Below are positions 34,824 to 44,427 of a stretch of DNA of 64,000 nt, one piece after another (the first letter of the stretch is position 1; every line of letters starts with the position of its first letter). Below the pieces are notes generated by a model. That model was not told the origin of the DNA and searched no databases. It worked only from the letters and a program-made list of their open reading frames with translations. The position numbers and the translations under genes are program-made. Origin of the DNA: Jiangella gansuensis DSM 44835 (GTDB taxonomy: Bacteria > Actinomycetota > Actinomycetes > Jiangellales > Jiangellaceae); contig NZ_KI911782.1 in the NCBI RefSeq assembly GCF_000515395.1, forward strand, positions 2,047,927 to 2,111,926, given 5' to 3'.

Positions 34824-35780
34824 ATGGCGGGTAGTGACGAGCACGAGGCGGCGTTCAACGCGATCGTCGACGGCGACGGGCGCATCGAGCCGCGTGACGC
34901 GATGCCGGAGGCCTACCGGAAGACGCTGATCCGGCAGATGGCCCAGCATGCGCACTCCGAGATCATCGGGATGCAGCCGGAGGGCAACTGGATCAGCCGG
35001 GCGCCCAGCCTGCGCCGCAAAGCGATCTTGCTGGCCAAGGTGCAGGACGAGGCCGGCCACGGGCTGTACCTCTACGCCGCCGCCGAGACGCTCGGGGTGT
35101 CGCGAGACCACCTGCTCGACCTCCTGCACACCCGCAGGCAGAAGTACTCGTCGATCTTCAACTACCCGACCCTCACCTGGGCCGACGTCGGCGCCATCGG
35201 CTGGCTGGTGGACGGCGCGGCCATCACCAACCAGGTGCCGCTGACCCGCTGCTCCTACGGCCCGTACGCGCGGGCCATGGTGCGGATCTGCAAGGAGGAG
35301 TCGTTCCACCAGCGGCAGGGGTTCGAGGCTCTGCTGGCACTCACCCGCGGCTCGGCGGCCCAGAAGGCGATGGCCCAGGATGCCCTGGACCGCTGGTGGT
35401 ACCCGAGCCTGGCCATGTTCGGCCCACCCGACGCCGCATCCACCCATACCGACCAGTCCCTGCGGTGGGGCATCAAGCGCTTCGGCAACGACGAGCTGCG
35501 GCAGCGGTTCGTCGACATGACCGCCCCGCAGGCCGACGTCCTGGGCCTCGCCATCCCCGACCCGAACCTTCGCTGGAACCCTGAACGCGGCCACTACGAC
35601 TTCACCGAGCCCGATTACGACGAGCTCTTCCGGGTCATCAAGGGCGACGGTCCGTGCAACCGGCAGCGCATGGAGCACCGGGTGGCAGCGCACACCGAGG
35701 GCGCCTGGGTGCGCGAGGCCGCGGCGGCGTACGCGGCGAAGCAGGCCAAGCGCGCCGAGCAGGCGGGGGCAGCCGCATGA
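34824..35780 (+). CDS. paaA: Phenylacetyl-CoA 1,2-epoxidase catalytic subunit PaaA
   Basis: A 318-residue diiron oxygenase subunit that epoxidises phenylacetyl-CoA, the first ring-attack step in phenylacetate degradation. Diiron ligands are visible: Glu46 (AHSEIIG), Glu76 and His79 (VQDEAGHG), and Glu159 and His162 (CKEESFHQ). ATG 34824 has no Shine-Dalgarno; TAGCCT 7 nt upstream indicates a leaderless transcript. First gene of a tightly overlapping paaABCDE operon. Confidence 0.97.
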   Translation: MAGSDEHEAAFNAIVDGDGRIEPRDAMPEAYRKTLIRQMAQHAHSEIIGMQPEGNWISRAPSLRRKAILLAKVQDEAGHGLYLYAAAETLGVSRDHLLDLLHTRRQKYSSIFNYPTLTWADVGAIGWLVDGAAITNQVPLTRCSYGPYARAMVRICKEESFHQRQGFEALLALTRGSAAQKAMAQDALDRWWYPSLAMFGPPDAASTHTDQSLRWGIKRFGNDELRQRFVDMTAPQADVLGLAIPDPNLRWNPERGHYDFTEPDYDELFRVIKGDGPCNRQRMEHRVAAHTEGAWVREAAAAYAAKQAKRAEQAGAAA

Positions 35781-36061
35781 GCACCGAATCGCCCCTCTGG
35801 GAGGTCTTCGTCCGGGCCCGGCGCGGACTGTCGCACGTGCACGCCGGCAGCCTGCACGCACCGGACGCGGCGATGGCGCTGCGCAATGCCCGCGACGTCT
35901 ACACCCGCCGCAATGAGGGCGTCTCCATCTGGGTGGTCCCGTCCGCACAGATCACCGCCAGCAGCCCGGAGGAGAAGGACGCGTTCTTCGACCCGGCCGC
36001 CGACAAGGTCTACCGGCACCCGACGTTCTACGAAATCCCGGCGGAGGCGAAGCATCTGTGA
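35777..36061 (+). CDS. paaB: Phenylacetyl-CoA epoxidase subunit PaaB
   Basis: A 94-residue small subunit that bridges PaaAC units in the multicomponent epoxidase. It begins [20 protein letters not shown]. The central [21 protein letters not shown] and terminal HPTFYEIP match the family. Its ATG overlaps the paaA stop by 4 nt. Confidence 0.96.
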   Translation: MSTESPLWEVFVRARRGLSHVHAGSLHAPDAAMALRNARDVYTRRNEGVSIWVVPSAQITASSPEEKDAFFDPAADKVYRHPTFYEIPAEAKHL

Positions 36062-36810
36062 ACGAACCGCTGGTCGACTACAGCCTGCGGCTGGGCGACG
36101 ACTCCCTGGTGCTGGCCCAGAGGCTGGGGGAGTGGGTGGCCCGGGCGCCGGAGCTGGAGGAGGACGTCGCGCTGGCCAACATCGCGCTGGACCTGCTGGG
36201 GCAGGCGCGCACGCTGCTCACCTACGCCGGCCAGGTGGAGGGCGCCGGCCGCGACGAGGACGCGCTGGCCTATTGGCGCGACGACCGCGACTTCCGCAAC
36301 GTTCTGCTGGCCGAGCTGCCCAACGGCGACTTCGCGGTGACGATGGCCCGGCAGCTGATGGTCTCCGCCTACCAGTACGAGCTGTACGACCGGCTGCGGG
36401 CCAGCGCGGACGAGACGCTCGCGGCCATCGCCGGCAAGGCGGTCAAAGAAGTCCACTACCACCGCGACCACGCCACCCAGTGGGTGCTCCGGCTCGGCGA
36501 CGGCACCGACGAGAGCCGCCGCCGCATGGTCGCCGGCCTGGAGGCCGTCTGGCCCTATACCGACGAGCTGTTCGACACCGACGACGTCACCGACCTGCTG
36601 AGCACCGACGCCGTCGCCGTCGACCCGGCCTCCCTACGCGACCCCTGGCGTGCCTACGTCGGCGGCGTCCTGGCCGAGGCTGGACTGGAACCGCCCGACG
36701 ACGTACCGGCCCGCCGCGGCGGACGCCACGGTCTGCACACCGAGCAGCTGGGCTACCTGCTGGCCGAGATGCAGCACCTGCACCGATCGCACCCGGGGGC
36801 GTCATGGTGA
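36058..36810 (+). CDS. paaC: Phenylacetyl-CoA epoxidase structural subunit PaaC
   Basis: A 250-residue ferritin-like subunit that pairs with PaaA as its non-catalytic partner. Visible segments are LGDDSLVLAQRLGEWVARAPELEED at the N-terminus, ANIALDLLGQARTLLTYAG, and KEVHYHRDHATQWVLRLGDGT near residues 142-162. GTG start overlapping the paaB stop (GTGA). It overlaps paaD. Confidence 0.95.
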   Translation: MNEPLVDYSLRLGDDSLVLAQRLGEWVARAPELEEDVALANIALDLLGQARTLLTYAGQVEGAGRDEDALAYWRDDRDFRNVLLAELPNGDFAVTMARQLMVSAYQYELYDRLRASADETLAAIAGKAVKEVHYHRDHATQWVLRLGDGTDESRRRMVAGLEAVWPYTDELFDTDDVTDLLSTDAVAVDPASLRDPWRAYVGGVLAEAGLEPPDDVPARRGGRHGLHTEQLGYLLAEMQHLHRSHPGASW

Positions 36811-37289
36811 CCGCGACGCTCACCCCCGACGCCGTCCGCGAGGTCGTCGCGGTGGTGCCCGACCCGGAACTGCCGATGGTCACCATCGAGCAGCTCGGCA
36901 TCCTGCGCGGCGTCCGCGTGTCCGAGGCGGGCCACGTCACCGTCGACATCACGCCGACGTACTCCGGCTGCCCGGCCATGGACGCGATCCGGGCCGACAT
37001 CGTCGCCGCACTGGCCTCGGCCGGCATCGACGACGTCGAGGTGCGGCTGGTGCTGGCGCCGGCCTGGACCACCGACTGGATCACCGAGGAGGGGCGCGAG
37101 GCGCTGCGACGACACGGCATCGCCCCGCCCGGGCCTCCCGGCCGGGTCAGCATCGCCTTCAGCGTCCGCTGCCCGCACTGCGGCTCGCCGGCCACCCGCG
37201 AACTGTCCCGCTTCGGGTCCACCGCGTGCAAGGCGCTGTGGGTCTGCACCGACTGCCAGGAACCGTTCGACCATGTGAAGGCGCTGTGA
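36804..37289 (+). CDS. paaD: PaaD, iron-sulfur maturation factor of the epoxidase
   Basis: A 161-residue protein with an N-terminal MIP18/DUF59 domain (VVPDPELPMVTIEQLGILRGV, TPTYSGCPAMDAI). A C-terminal zinc-finger-like tail follows with CPHC and CTDC pairs and an intervening Cys. It is required for assembly or maturation of the Paa oxygenase. Start ATG 36804 (GTG 36807 adjacent), overlapping paaC. Its stop overlaps paaE. Confidence 0.93.
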   Translation: MVTATLTPDAVREVVAVVPDPELPMVTIEQLGILRGVRVSEAGHVTVDITPTYSGCPAMDAIRADIVAALASAGIDDVEVRLVLAPAWTTDWITEEGREALRRHGIAPPGPPGRVSIAFSVRCPHCGSPATRELSRFGSTACKALWVCTDCQEPFDHVKAL

Positions 37290-38386
37290 CGACGGCCACC
37301 GAGACCCTGCGCCCAGCGCGCCGGCACTCCGTCGTCCACCGGCTGCGGGTGGCCGACGTGGAGCGGCTCACCGACGACGCGGTCGCGGTCACCCTCGACG
37401 TCCCGCCGGAGCTGGCCGCCGATTACGAGTTCGCCGCCGGCCAGCACCTCAACGTGTCCCTGCCCGGCGGCGACGGCGTCCGGCGCAGCTACTCGATCTG
37501 CTCGCCGGCCGGTTCCGGCGTGCTGCGGTTCGCGGTGAAACGGCTGCCCGGCGGCGCGTTCTCGGAGCACGCGCTCGCGACACTCGCCGCCGGCGACGAA
37601 CTGGACGTCATGACGCCGGCCGGCCGGTTCACGCCGTCGTTCGACCCGGCGCAGGCCCGGCATTACACGGCCGTCGCGGCCGGCAGCGGAATCACCCCGG
37701 TCATGTCCATCGCGGCGACGGCGCTGGCCGTCGAGCCGCACAGCGAGGTGACGCTCCTCTACGGCAACCGCACGTCGTCCTCGGTGATGTTCCTCGACGA
37801 ACTGGCCGACCTCAAGGACCGGTTCCCGGACCGGTTCCGGGTCCTGCACGCGCTGTCGCGGGAGCCCGGCACCACGCACCTGCTGTCCGGTCGCCTGGAC
37901 GCCGAGCGACTCGCGCGTCTGATCGACCACCTGCTGCCGCCGGACACCGTCGACGAGTGGTACCTCTGCGGCCCCTACGACATGATCACCGCGGCCCGGT
38001 CCGTGCTGGCCGGGCACGGCGTCGACCGCGCGCACGTGCACGCCGAGCTCTACCACGTCGGCGACGCGCCCCCGGCGCCGCGCCCGCAGGCCCGGCCCGT
38101 CCCCGCACACTGCGAGGTCACCGCGGTCCTCGACGGCCGCCGCAGCGACGTCGTCCTCGACGACCCGGACGAGACCGTGCTCGAAGCGGTCCTGCGCGCC
38201 CGCAACGACGCGCCGTTCGCCTGCAAGGGCGGCGTCTGCGGCACCTGCCGGGCGAAGGTCCTGGCCGGCGAGGTCACCATGGAGCGCCACTACGCCCTGG
38301 AGGACGACGAGATCGCCGCCGGCTACGTCCTCACCTGCCAGTCGCATCCCACCACGCCCACCCTCGAGGTCGACTACGACGCCTGA
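37286..38386 (+). CDS. paaE: Phenylacetyl-CoA epoxidase reductase subunit PaaE
   Basis: A 366-residue NAD(P)H reductase that feeds electrons to PaaA. The FAD domain has RRSYSIC (residues 66-72), and the NAD domain has AAGSGITPVMSI and YLCGPYDMI. The C-terminal plant-type 2Fe-2S ferredoxin domain has Cys313, Cys318, Cys321 and Cys351 (CKGGVCGTCR spacing). GTG start overlapping paaD. Last gene of the operon; downstream catabolic genes (paaG, paaZ, paaK) are not in this window. Confidence 0.96.
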   Translation: MTTATETLRPARRHSVVHRLRVADVERLTDDAVAVTLDVPPELAADYEFAAGQHLNVSLPGGDGVRRSYSICSPAGSGVLRFAVKRLPGGAFSEHALATLAAGDELDVMTPAGRFTPSFDPAQARHYTAVAAGSGITPVMSIAATALAVEPHSEVTLLYGNRTSSSVMFLDELADLKDRFPDRFRVLHALSREPGTTHLLSGRLDAERLARLIDHLLPPDTVDEWYLCGPYDMITAARSVLAGHGVDRAHVHAELYHVGDAPPAPRPQARPVPAHCEVTAVLDGRRSDVVLDDPDETVLEAVLRARNDAPFACKGGVCGTCRAKVLAGEVTMERHYALEDDEIAAGYVLTCQSHPTTPTLEVDYDA

Positions 38387-38405
38387 CCCGTCAGCCCCCA
38401 CCTCG

Positions 38406-38475
38406 TTGATCTTGGAGTAACGGCGGAATCGATCGGGCGATCCGGACGGCAATACCGCACTTACTCCAAGATCAA
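38406..38475. repeat. Perfect 15-bp inverted repeat element, 70 bp
   Basis: TTGATCTTGGAGTAA (38406-38420) and TTACTCCAAGATCAA (38461-38475) are exact inverted copies around a 40-bp spacer, 20 bp after the paaE stop. It could act as a bidirectional transcription terminator hairpin or be a short mobile palindromic element (MITE-like). No target-site duplication is obvious and no T-run follows. Confidence 0.6.
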
Positions 38476-38719
38476 TGATGGACCGCGGCTGGCGCCGGCC
38501 GCCGCAGACTGATCTGACCTGCCGGGACCGTCGGTGCTGCCCGATAGGGTCCTGTCCCGTGATGGGTCATGCACGCTGGCGGCGACCGGGGGGCCGGAGG
38601 CTCCCGCGAGCGGTCGGCCCGCGACGAAGGACCAACGACGGGGCGGCTCGGCGTGGAGCCGGAGCGCTGTGTCGTCGCGTCGGCGGAACCAGCCCGCTGC
38701 TCGTGGACGTCGTAGCCCC
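38476..38719 (+). other. Region between inverted repeat and PrsW-type protease gene
   Basis: Contains TAGGGT (38545-38550), a likely -10 box. An open frame at 38559-38723 begins GTG-ATG 8 nt after that box and ends with TGA overlapping the ATG at 38720. The protease frame itself is also open upstream, with an alternative GTG at 38669 preceded by GGAG. Third-position GC is weaker here than in neighbouring genes, so neither extension is certain. Confidence 0.4.
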
Positions 38720-39841
38720 ATGACGCCCGTCCTCGCCCGCCACCAGCCGTGGAGCCGGCAACAGCGCCGCCGTGTGCTCTGGCCGGTCCTCGGTCTCGTG
38801 CTCGCCACGATCTGCGCCGTCGTCGTCATCTGGCTCGCCGTCGGTGACCTCGAACCGTCCACCGTGGCCGTCGCGACCCTGTTCGCGCTGCTGCCGGTCG
38901 TCGTGGTGGTCGGCGCCTTCCTGTGGCTCGACCGCTGGGAACCGGAACCGGGTCGCACCCTGCTGGCGGCGTTCGTGTGGGGAGCCGGGGTCGCCACGCT
39001 CGGTGCGTTGCTGGTGAACTCGCTGGTCGCCGTCACCTACGGCGAGTTCACGTCGTCGGTCGTGTCCGCGCCGTTCGCCGAGGAAGCGCTCAAGGGTGCG
39101 TTCCTGGTGGCGCTCCTGTGGCGGCACCGGCACGAGCTGGACGGCGTCGTCGACGGCATCGTCTACGCGGGGCTGGTCGCCGCCGGGTTCGCCTTCGTCG
39201 AGAACATCCTGTACCTCGGGCGGGCGTTCGACGTCGCGGCCATCGATGGTTACAGCGTCTTCGTCGTGCGCGGGCTGCTGTCGCCGTTCGCGCACCCGCT
39301 GTTCACCGTCTTCATCGGCATCGCCGTGGGCATCGCCGTGCGCCGGCGCGGCCGCGTGTCGAGGGCACTGCTGCCGATCGTCGGGTACCTGCTGGCCGTC
39401 GGGCTGCATGCGCTGTGGAACGCCTCGGCGCTGTGGGACGACGGGCAGGGGTTCCTCGCCGTCTACGTCGTCGTCATGGTGCCCATGTTCGCCACCATGA
39501 TCGGCATCGCGCTGTGGCAGCGCCGCCGGGAACAGCGGATTGTCGCCGCCGTGCTGCCGCGTTTCGTCGAGGCCGGCTGGATTCCCTGGTATGAGGTGGA
39601 CCTGCTGTCCACCATGCGCAGCCGGCGCCGCTGGACCAGATCCATGCGCGCCGGCTACGGCCGGGCGGCAGCCCGCGCGGTGCGGGCGTACCAGATCGCG
39701 GTGACCGAGCTGGCGTTCCTGGTCACCCGCATCGAGCACGGCCTGACCGACGAGCACGCCGGCGACTGGCAGGCCGAGCTGCTGGACGCCGTCGCCGAAA
39801 CCCGCTCCCAGGCCGTCGCGCTGACCAGCGCCGGACGGTGA
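38720..39841 (+). CDS. PrsW-family intramembrane metalloprotease
   Basis: A 373-residue protein with about eight hydrophobic segments. Glutamate-rich motif 1 is FAEEALKG (residues 119-126), motif 2 is FAFVENILYL (158-167), and histidine motifs follow with HPLFT and GLHALWNAS. These are the PrsW/CAAX-like protease signatures. Bacillus PrsW cleaves an anti-sigma factor in the membrane; the target here is unknown and no anti-sigma gene is adjacent. No Shine-Dalgarno precedes ATG 38720, so initiation could be coupled to an upstream frame or begin at GTG 38669. Confidence 0.87.
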   Translation: MTPVLARHQPWSRQQRRRVLWPVLGLVLATICAVVVIWLAVGDLEPSTVAVATLFALLPVVVVVGAFLWLDRWEPEPGRTLLAAFVWGAGVATLGALLVNSLVAVTYGEFTSSVVSAPFAEEALKGAFLVALLWRHRHELDGVVDGIVYAGLVAAGFAFVENILYLGRAFDVAAIDGYSVFVVRGLLSPFAHPLFTVFIGIAVGIAVRRRGRVSRALLPIVGYLLAVGLHALWNASALWDDGQGFLAVYVVVMVPMFATMIGIALWQRRREQRIVAAVLPRFVEAGWIPWYEVDLLSTMRSRRRWTRSMRAGYGRAAARAVRAYQIAVTELAFLVTRIEHGLTDEHAGDWQAELLDAVAETRSQAVALTSAGR

Positions 39842-39871
39842 GGCTGGTCGGTCCGCGGCCCGGCCTCACGG

Positions 39872-39877
39872 TAGCCT
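39872..39877 (+). promoter_or_regulatory. -10 box of dapA (leaderless)
   Basis: TAGCCT ends 6 nt before the dapA ATG and no Shine-Dalgarno is present, so the transcript probably starts at or within a base of the initiation codon. Confidence 0.5.
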
Positions 39878-39883
39878 TCATCC

Positions 39884-40816
39884 ATGCCCGACGAGCTGTT
39901 CACCCTCGCCGCCGCCACCTCCGGCGCGCCCGCGTCCGCACCGTTCGGACGCGTCCTGACCGCGATGGTCACCCCGTTCCTCGACGACGGTGGCCTCGAT
40001 GTCGAGGGGACGGCCGCGCTGGCGGAGAAGCTCGTGGACGACGGCTGCGACGGCCTGGTGCTCAGCGGGACGACGGGGGAGAGCCCCACCACGTCCGACG
40101 CCGAGAAGGACCTGATCCTGCGCACCGTCCTCGACGCGGTCGGGTCCCGAGCGAAGGTGATCGCCGGCGTCGGCACCAACGACACCCGGCACACCAGCGA
40201 GCTGGCCCAGGCCGCCCAGAAGGCCGGCGCGCACGGCCTGCTCGTCGTCACGCCGTACTACAGCAAGCCGCCGCAGGAGGCGCTGTACCAGCACTTCACC
40301 GCGGTCGCGTCGGCGTCCGACCTGCCGGTGATGCTCTACGACATCCCCGCCCGAAGCGGCGTGGCCATCGAGACCGAGACGCTGGTCCGGCTGGCCGGAC
40401 ACGAGCGCATCGTCGCGGTCAAGGACGCCAAAGGCGACGTCTTCGCTTCATCGGAGGTCATGGCCCGCACCGGCCTGGCCTACTATTCCGGGGACGACGC
40501 GCTCAACCTCGCGCTGCTCGCCCACGGCGCGGTCGGCGTGGTCAGCGTCGTGTCGCACGTCGCGGCCCGCGAGTACGCCCAGATGGTCCGCGCCGTCGAC
40601 TCCGGAGACCTGCGGCGGGCCCTCGGCCTGCACCGCCGTCTCATCCCCGCCGTGCGCGGCATCATGACCCGAACCCAAGGAGCCATCATGGCGAAGGCCG
40701 CAGTTCAGCTGCTCGGCGTCGTCCAGAACAGGACCGTCCGCTCGCCCCTCATCCCCGCCACCGACGAGCAGGTCGCGCTACTGCGCTCCGACCTCGCCGA
40801 GGCGGGGCTCGCATGA
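39884..40816 (+). CDS. dapA: 4-hydroxy-tetrahydrodipicolinate synthase
   Basis: A 310-residue class I aldolase that condenses pyruvate with aspartate semialdehyde, the committed step to diaminopimelate and lysine. The Thr-Thr pair is in SGTTGESPTT (61-70). The catalytic Tyr152 is in LYDIPARSG, and the Schiff-base Lys180 is in VAVKDAKGD. ATG 39884 has TAGCCT 6 nt upstream. It overlaps rnj by 4 nt (ATGA), a conserved actinobacterial pairing. Confidence 0.97.
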   Translation: MPDELFTLAAATSGAPASAPFGRVLTAMVTPFLDDGGLDVEGTAALAEKLVDDGCDGLVLSGTTGESPTTSDAEKDLILRTVLDAVGSRAKVIAGVGTNDTRHTSELAQAAQKAGAHGLLVVTPYYSKPPQEALYQHFTAVASASDLPVMLYDIPARSGVAIETETLVRLAGHERIVAVKDAKGDVFASSEVMARTGLAYYSGDDALNLALLAHGAVGVVSVVSHVAAREYAQMVRAVDSGDLRRALGLHRRLIPAVRGIMTRTQGAIMAKAAVQLLGVVQNRTVRSPLIPATDEQVALLRSDLAEAGLA

Positions 40817-42501
40817 GCCATCCGCACCCCGAACTGCCCTCGCCCCCGCCGCTGGAGCCCAACGCGCTGCGCGTCGTCCCGCTGGGCGGGCTGGGCGAAG
40901 TAGGCCGCAACATGACGGTCTTCGAGCACGGCGGGCGGCTGCTGGTCGTCGACTGCGGCGTGCTGTTCCCCGAGGACAACCAGCCCGGCGTCGACCTCAT
41001 CCTCCCGGACTTCGAGTACATCCGCGATCGTCTCGACGACATCGAGGCGATCGTGCTAACGCACGGCCACGAGGACCACATCGGCGCGGTGCCGTTCCTG
41101 CTGCGCGAGAAGGCCGACATCCCCATCGTCGGGTCGCGGCTCACGCTCGCCCTGGTCGAGGCGAAGCTCAAAGAACACCGCATCAACGCCTACCAGCTGC
41201 AGGTGCGCGAGGGCCAGACCGAGCGGTTCGGCCCCTTCGAGGTCGAGTTCCTCGCCGTCAACCACTCCATCCCGGACGCGCTGGCGCTGGCCATCCGCAC
41301 GCCGGCCGGCGTGGTCCTGCACACCGGCGACTTCAAGATGGACCAGCTGCCGCTCGACGGCCGGCTCACCGACCTCAACGGCTTCGCCCGCCTCGGTGAC
41401 GCCGGCGTCGACCTGTTCATGGTCGACTCCACCAACGCGGAGGTGCCCGGTTTCACCCCGCACGAGCGCGACATCGCCGACGTGCTCGACGGCGTGTTCG
41501 CGCGGGCGCCGCGGCGTGTCGTCGTCGCCTCGTTCGCCAGCCACGTGCACCGGGTCCAGCAGGTGCTCGACGTCGCGGTGTCCCACGGCCGCAAGGTTGC
41601 CTTCGTCGGCCGCTCCATGGTGCGCAACATGGGCATCGCCCGCGACCTCGGCTACCTCACCGTCCCGGGCGGCACCCTCGTCGACCTCAAGAGCATCGAC
41701 AACCTGCCGCCACAGGAGGTCGTGCTGATGTCCACCGGCTCGCAGGGCGAGCCGATGGCGGCGCTGTCGCGCATCGCCAACCGCGACCACCCGGCCATCC
41801 GCATCGAGGACGGCGACGTCGTCGTGCTCGCGTCGTCGCTGATCCCGGGCAACGAGAACGCCGTGTCCCGGGTCATCAACGGCCTGACCCGCGAGGGTGC
41901 CACCGTCGTCCACAAGGGCAACGCCCAGGTGCACACCTCCGGCCATGCCGCCGCCGGCGAGCTGCTCTACGCGTACAACCTCGTCAAGCCGCGCAACGTC
42001 ATGCCCATCCACGGCGAGACCCGGCACCTGTACGCCAACGCGGAGGTCGCCGTCCGCGCCGGCGTGCCGCGCAAGCGCGTCGCACTGGCCGAGGACGGCG
42101 TCGTGGTCGACCTCGTCGACGGCGTCGCCCGGGTGGTCGGCTCGGTGCCGTGCGGTTACGTCTACGTCGACGGCTCCAACGTCGGCGGGGTGGCCGAGGC
42201 GTCGCTGAAGGACCGGCGCATCCTCGGCGAGGAAGGCTTCATCTCGGTCGTGGTCGTCGTCGACTCCGTGACCGGCAAGGTCACCGGTGGACCGGAAATC
42301 CATGCCCGCGGCTTCGCCGAGGACGACAGCGTGTTCGACGACATCCGGCCCGAGCTCGTGACCGCCGTCGAGAAGGCGGCCGAGGGCGGCAACGCCGACA
42401 GCTACCAGCTGCAGCAGACCATCCGCCGCACCGTCGGCCGCTGGGTCGGCGGACGGTTGCGACGGCGGCCCATGATCATCCCGGTCGTCGTGGAGTCGTG
42501 A
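40813..42501 (+). CDS. rnj: Ribonuclease J
   Basis: A 562-residue metallo-beta-lactamase/beta-CASP ribonuclease with 5'-3' exo- and endonuclease activity. The metal-binding motif HGHEDHIG covers residues 84-91. SNVGG-like and HTSGHAAAGEL (beta-CASP motif C region), plus PIHGETRHL, follow. The C-terminal domain (about 450-562) supports dimerisation. ATG overlaps the dapA stop, so lysine synthesis and RNA decay genes are co-translated. Confidence 0.96.
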   Translation: MSHPHPELPSPPPLEPNALRVVPLGGLGEVGRNMTVFEHGGRLLVVDCGVLFPEDNQPGVDLILPDFEYIRDRLDDIEAIVLTHGHEDHIGAVPFLLREKADIPIVGSRLTLALVEAKLKEHRINAYQLQVREGQTERFGPFEVEFLAVNHSIPDALALAIRTPAGVVLHTGDFKMDQLPLDGRLTDLNGFARLGDAGVDLFMVDSTNAEVPGFTPHERDIADVLDGVFARAPRRVVVASFASHVHRVQQVLDVAVSHGRKVAFVGRSMVRNMGIARDLGYLTVPGGTLVDLKSIDNLPPQEVVLMSTGSQGEPMAALSRIANRDHPAIRIEDGDVVVLASSLIPGNENAVSRVINGLTREGATVVHKGNAQVHTSGHAAAGELLYAYNLVKPRNVMPIHGETRHLYANAEVAVRAGVPRKRVALAEDGVVVDLVDGVARVVGSVPCGYVYVDGSNVGGVAEASLKDRRILGEEGFISVVVVVDSVTGKVTGGPEIHARGFAEDDSVFDDIRPELVTAVEKAAEGGNADSYQLQQTIRRTVGRWVGGRLRRRPMIIPVVVES

Positions 42502-42522
42502 GGCGCGAGGCGATCGCCGGCG

Positions 42523-44427
42523 TCACTCCGCGCGGATGTGCTCGGCCCTGAGACGGCTGCCGACCCCGATCACGGTCACGCCGGCGACGGCCGCTGAGGC
42601 CAGGACGGCGATGCCCATGAGCAGGGCACTCTGCTGCCAGGGGGCGTCGCCCATGTCCGACCCGAGCTGCAGGTAGGTGCTGCCGGCGAAGAGCCCGCTC
42701 ACGATGGCGGCGACACACCCCAGGCCGGTGGGCAGCGCGGCCTCGAGCCATTGTGCGCGTCGCAGCAGGGTGGGTGGCGTGCCGATCAGGCGCAGCGACG
42801 TGAGTTCGCGGCGCCGCGCGACCGCCCGGTCGACGGCGGCCACGGCGAAGGTCAGCAGGCCGATGGAGAGGACGACCGCCGCCAGGGTCCAGATGACCGT
42901 CCGCATGCCGGCCACGAAGTCGTAGTACTCGAGGTCGACCGAGGTCGTGGCCGGCAGGCCGAGCGCGTCCAGGTGCTCGTAGAGGTCGCGTCCTGGTCCG
43001 GCAACGACGACCAGTGTCGTGTCGGCGCGGGCGGTCAGCTCGTCGACACCGGCCGTGCCGGGCGGGACCAACAGGTCGGCCCACAGCGGGCGGATGTCCC
43101 AGGTCGGCCAGTCCGACGATCCCTCGCCGGTCCCGGTGATCCGGGCGTCGGAGATCGGTACCTCGACCGGGCTGGCGGCGGGGGCGTCCGTCGTACCGGC
43201 CCACAGCGCCGCGGTGTCGGGAGCCCCGGCGCCCCCGAGTTCGCCGGGCAGCCACGTCGGCGTCAGCGCGGACACCACCCCGTCCACGCAGTCGTCGACG
43301 GCAGGCGCGAACCGCTGCAACTCGTCGCAGGTGGCGACCAGCGCCGTGATGGGCAGCTGCTCCGCCGGCTCGCCCGGAGCGCCGAGCGTGACCTCGCCGG
43401 TGAGCATGGGGAACGCGAACGTGTCGCGCACCCCGGGCAGCGCCAGCACGTCCTGGAGTGCCGCGTCCAGCCCGCCCGCGGGCACGGTCACGGCGGCCCG
43501 CTGACCGTTCTCGATGTGGTCCGCGGCGTCGGCGTACTGCGGCGTCTCCTCGAACGCCACGACGACCGAGCGGGCACCGACCAGCAGGAACAGGCCCACC
43601 ATGAGGGCGGCGATCACGCGGGTCGTGGCAGCCGGCTGCGCCTGCAACCGACGCGCGGTGACCATCGCCGTCGGCCCGGTGAACGCACGCGCCAGCAGGT
43701 CGGCGAGCAGCCGGACGAAGACCGGCACGACCATGACGATGCCGACGCCCACCAGCGCGAGCCCGGCGAACACCGTCGCGATCTCGGCTCCGGTGACCAT
43801 GAAGTCGTCGTTCGCCTGCCGCGCCAGCAGGCACAGCACCAGTCCGGCGCCGAGCGGCGCCGCACGCAACAGCGAGGGTCGTCGCACGTCGGACCTGCGC
43901 GCCCGGTCCAGCGCCCGCCGCAGATCCAGGCGTTGCGGCAGGACGGCGACGGCGACCGTGACCGCGGGCAGCCCCATCATGACGGCCGCGCAGGCCGCCG
44001 GCGACGGCATGAGGTCGGTGCCCGTGACGGGTACCAGAGCGACCGTCACGACCGTTCCGAGCAGCGTGCCCACAACCGCGACCAGACCGGCCTCGGAGGC
44101 CGCCACCGTGCGAGTCTGAGCGGCACTGAGACCCAGCAGCCGCAGGTTCGCCAGCTGCCGGTCGCGCAGCTGCGCCGACAGCCGTCCCACCGTGGCGGCC
44201 AGCACGACGACCGGCAACGCGATGGCGGCGACGACACCGGCGATGAGCCGGCCGACCTCGTGGTCGCTGAAGGCCCCGGTCGAGCCGACCCGGCTCGTCG
44301 CGATCGCCCAGACGGCCAGGAGGACCGAGGTGCCGACGGCGCTGGCCGCCAGGACCGCGAGCGACCGAACTCGGCGGCCCGGCGAACCCCACGCGAGCCG
44401 GACGCCGAGCGCCACTGCCGCGATCAT
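42523..44427 (-). CDS. ABC transporter permease with FtsX-type domains
   Basis: A 634-residue permease. It has an N-terminal transmembrane segment, a cluster of hydrophobic segments (about 55-300), a large extracytoplasmic loop (about 300-500; contains TLVVVAGPGRDLYEHLD) and a second C-terminal FtsX cluster (about 510-625). This is the duplicated MacB/FtsX layout of exporters or mechanotransmitters. GTG-like and ATG candidates were weighed; the ATG at 44427 overlaps the ATPase stop. Together with the ATPase and the PadR regulator it forms one module. Confidence 0.88.
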   Translation of the reverse strand: MIAAVALGVRLAWGSPGRRVRSLAVLAASAVGTSVLLAVWAIATSRVGSTGAFSDHEVGRLIAGVVAAIALPVVVLAATVGRLSAQLRDRQLANLRLLGLSAAQTRTVAASEAGLVAVVGTLLGTVVTVALVPVTGTDLMPSPAACAAVMMGLPAVTVAVAVLPQRLDLRRALDRARRSDVRRPSLLRAAPLGAGLVLCLLARQANDDFMVTGAEIATVFAGLALVGVGIVMVVPVFVRLLADLLARAFTGPTAMVTARRLQAQPAATTRVIAALMVGLFLLVGARSVVVAFEETPQYADAADHIENGQRAAVTVPAGGLDAALQDVLALPGVRDTFAFPMLTGEVTLGAPGEPAEQLPITALVATCDELQRFAPAVDDCVDGVVSALTPTWLPGELGGAGAPDTAALWAGTTDAPAASPVEVPISDARITGTGEGSSDWPTWDIRPLWADLLVPPGTAGVDELTARADTTLVVVAGPGRDLYEHLDALGLPATTSVDLEYYDFVAGMRTVIWTLAAVVLSIGLLTFAVAAVDRAVARRRELTSLRLIGTPPTLLRRAQWLEAALPTGLGCVAAIVSGLFAGSTYLQLGSDMGDAPWQQSALLMGIAVLASAAVAGVTVIGVGSRLRAEHIRAE

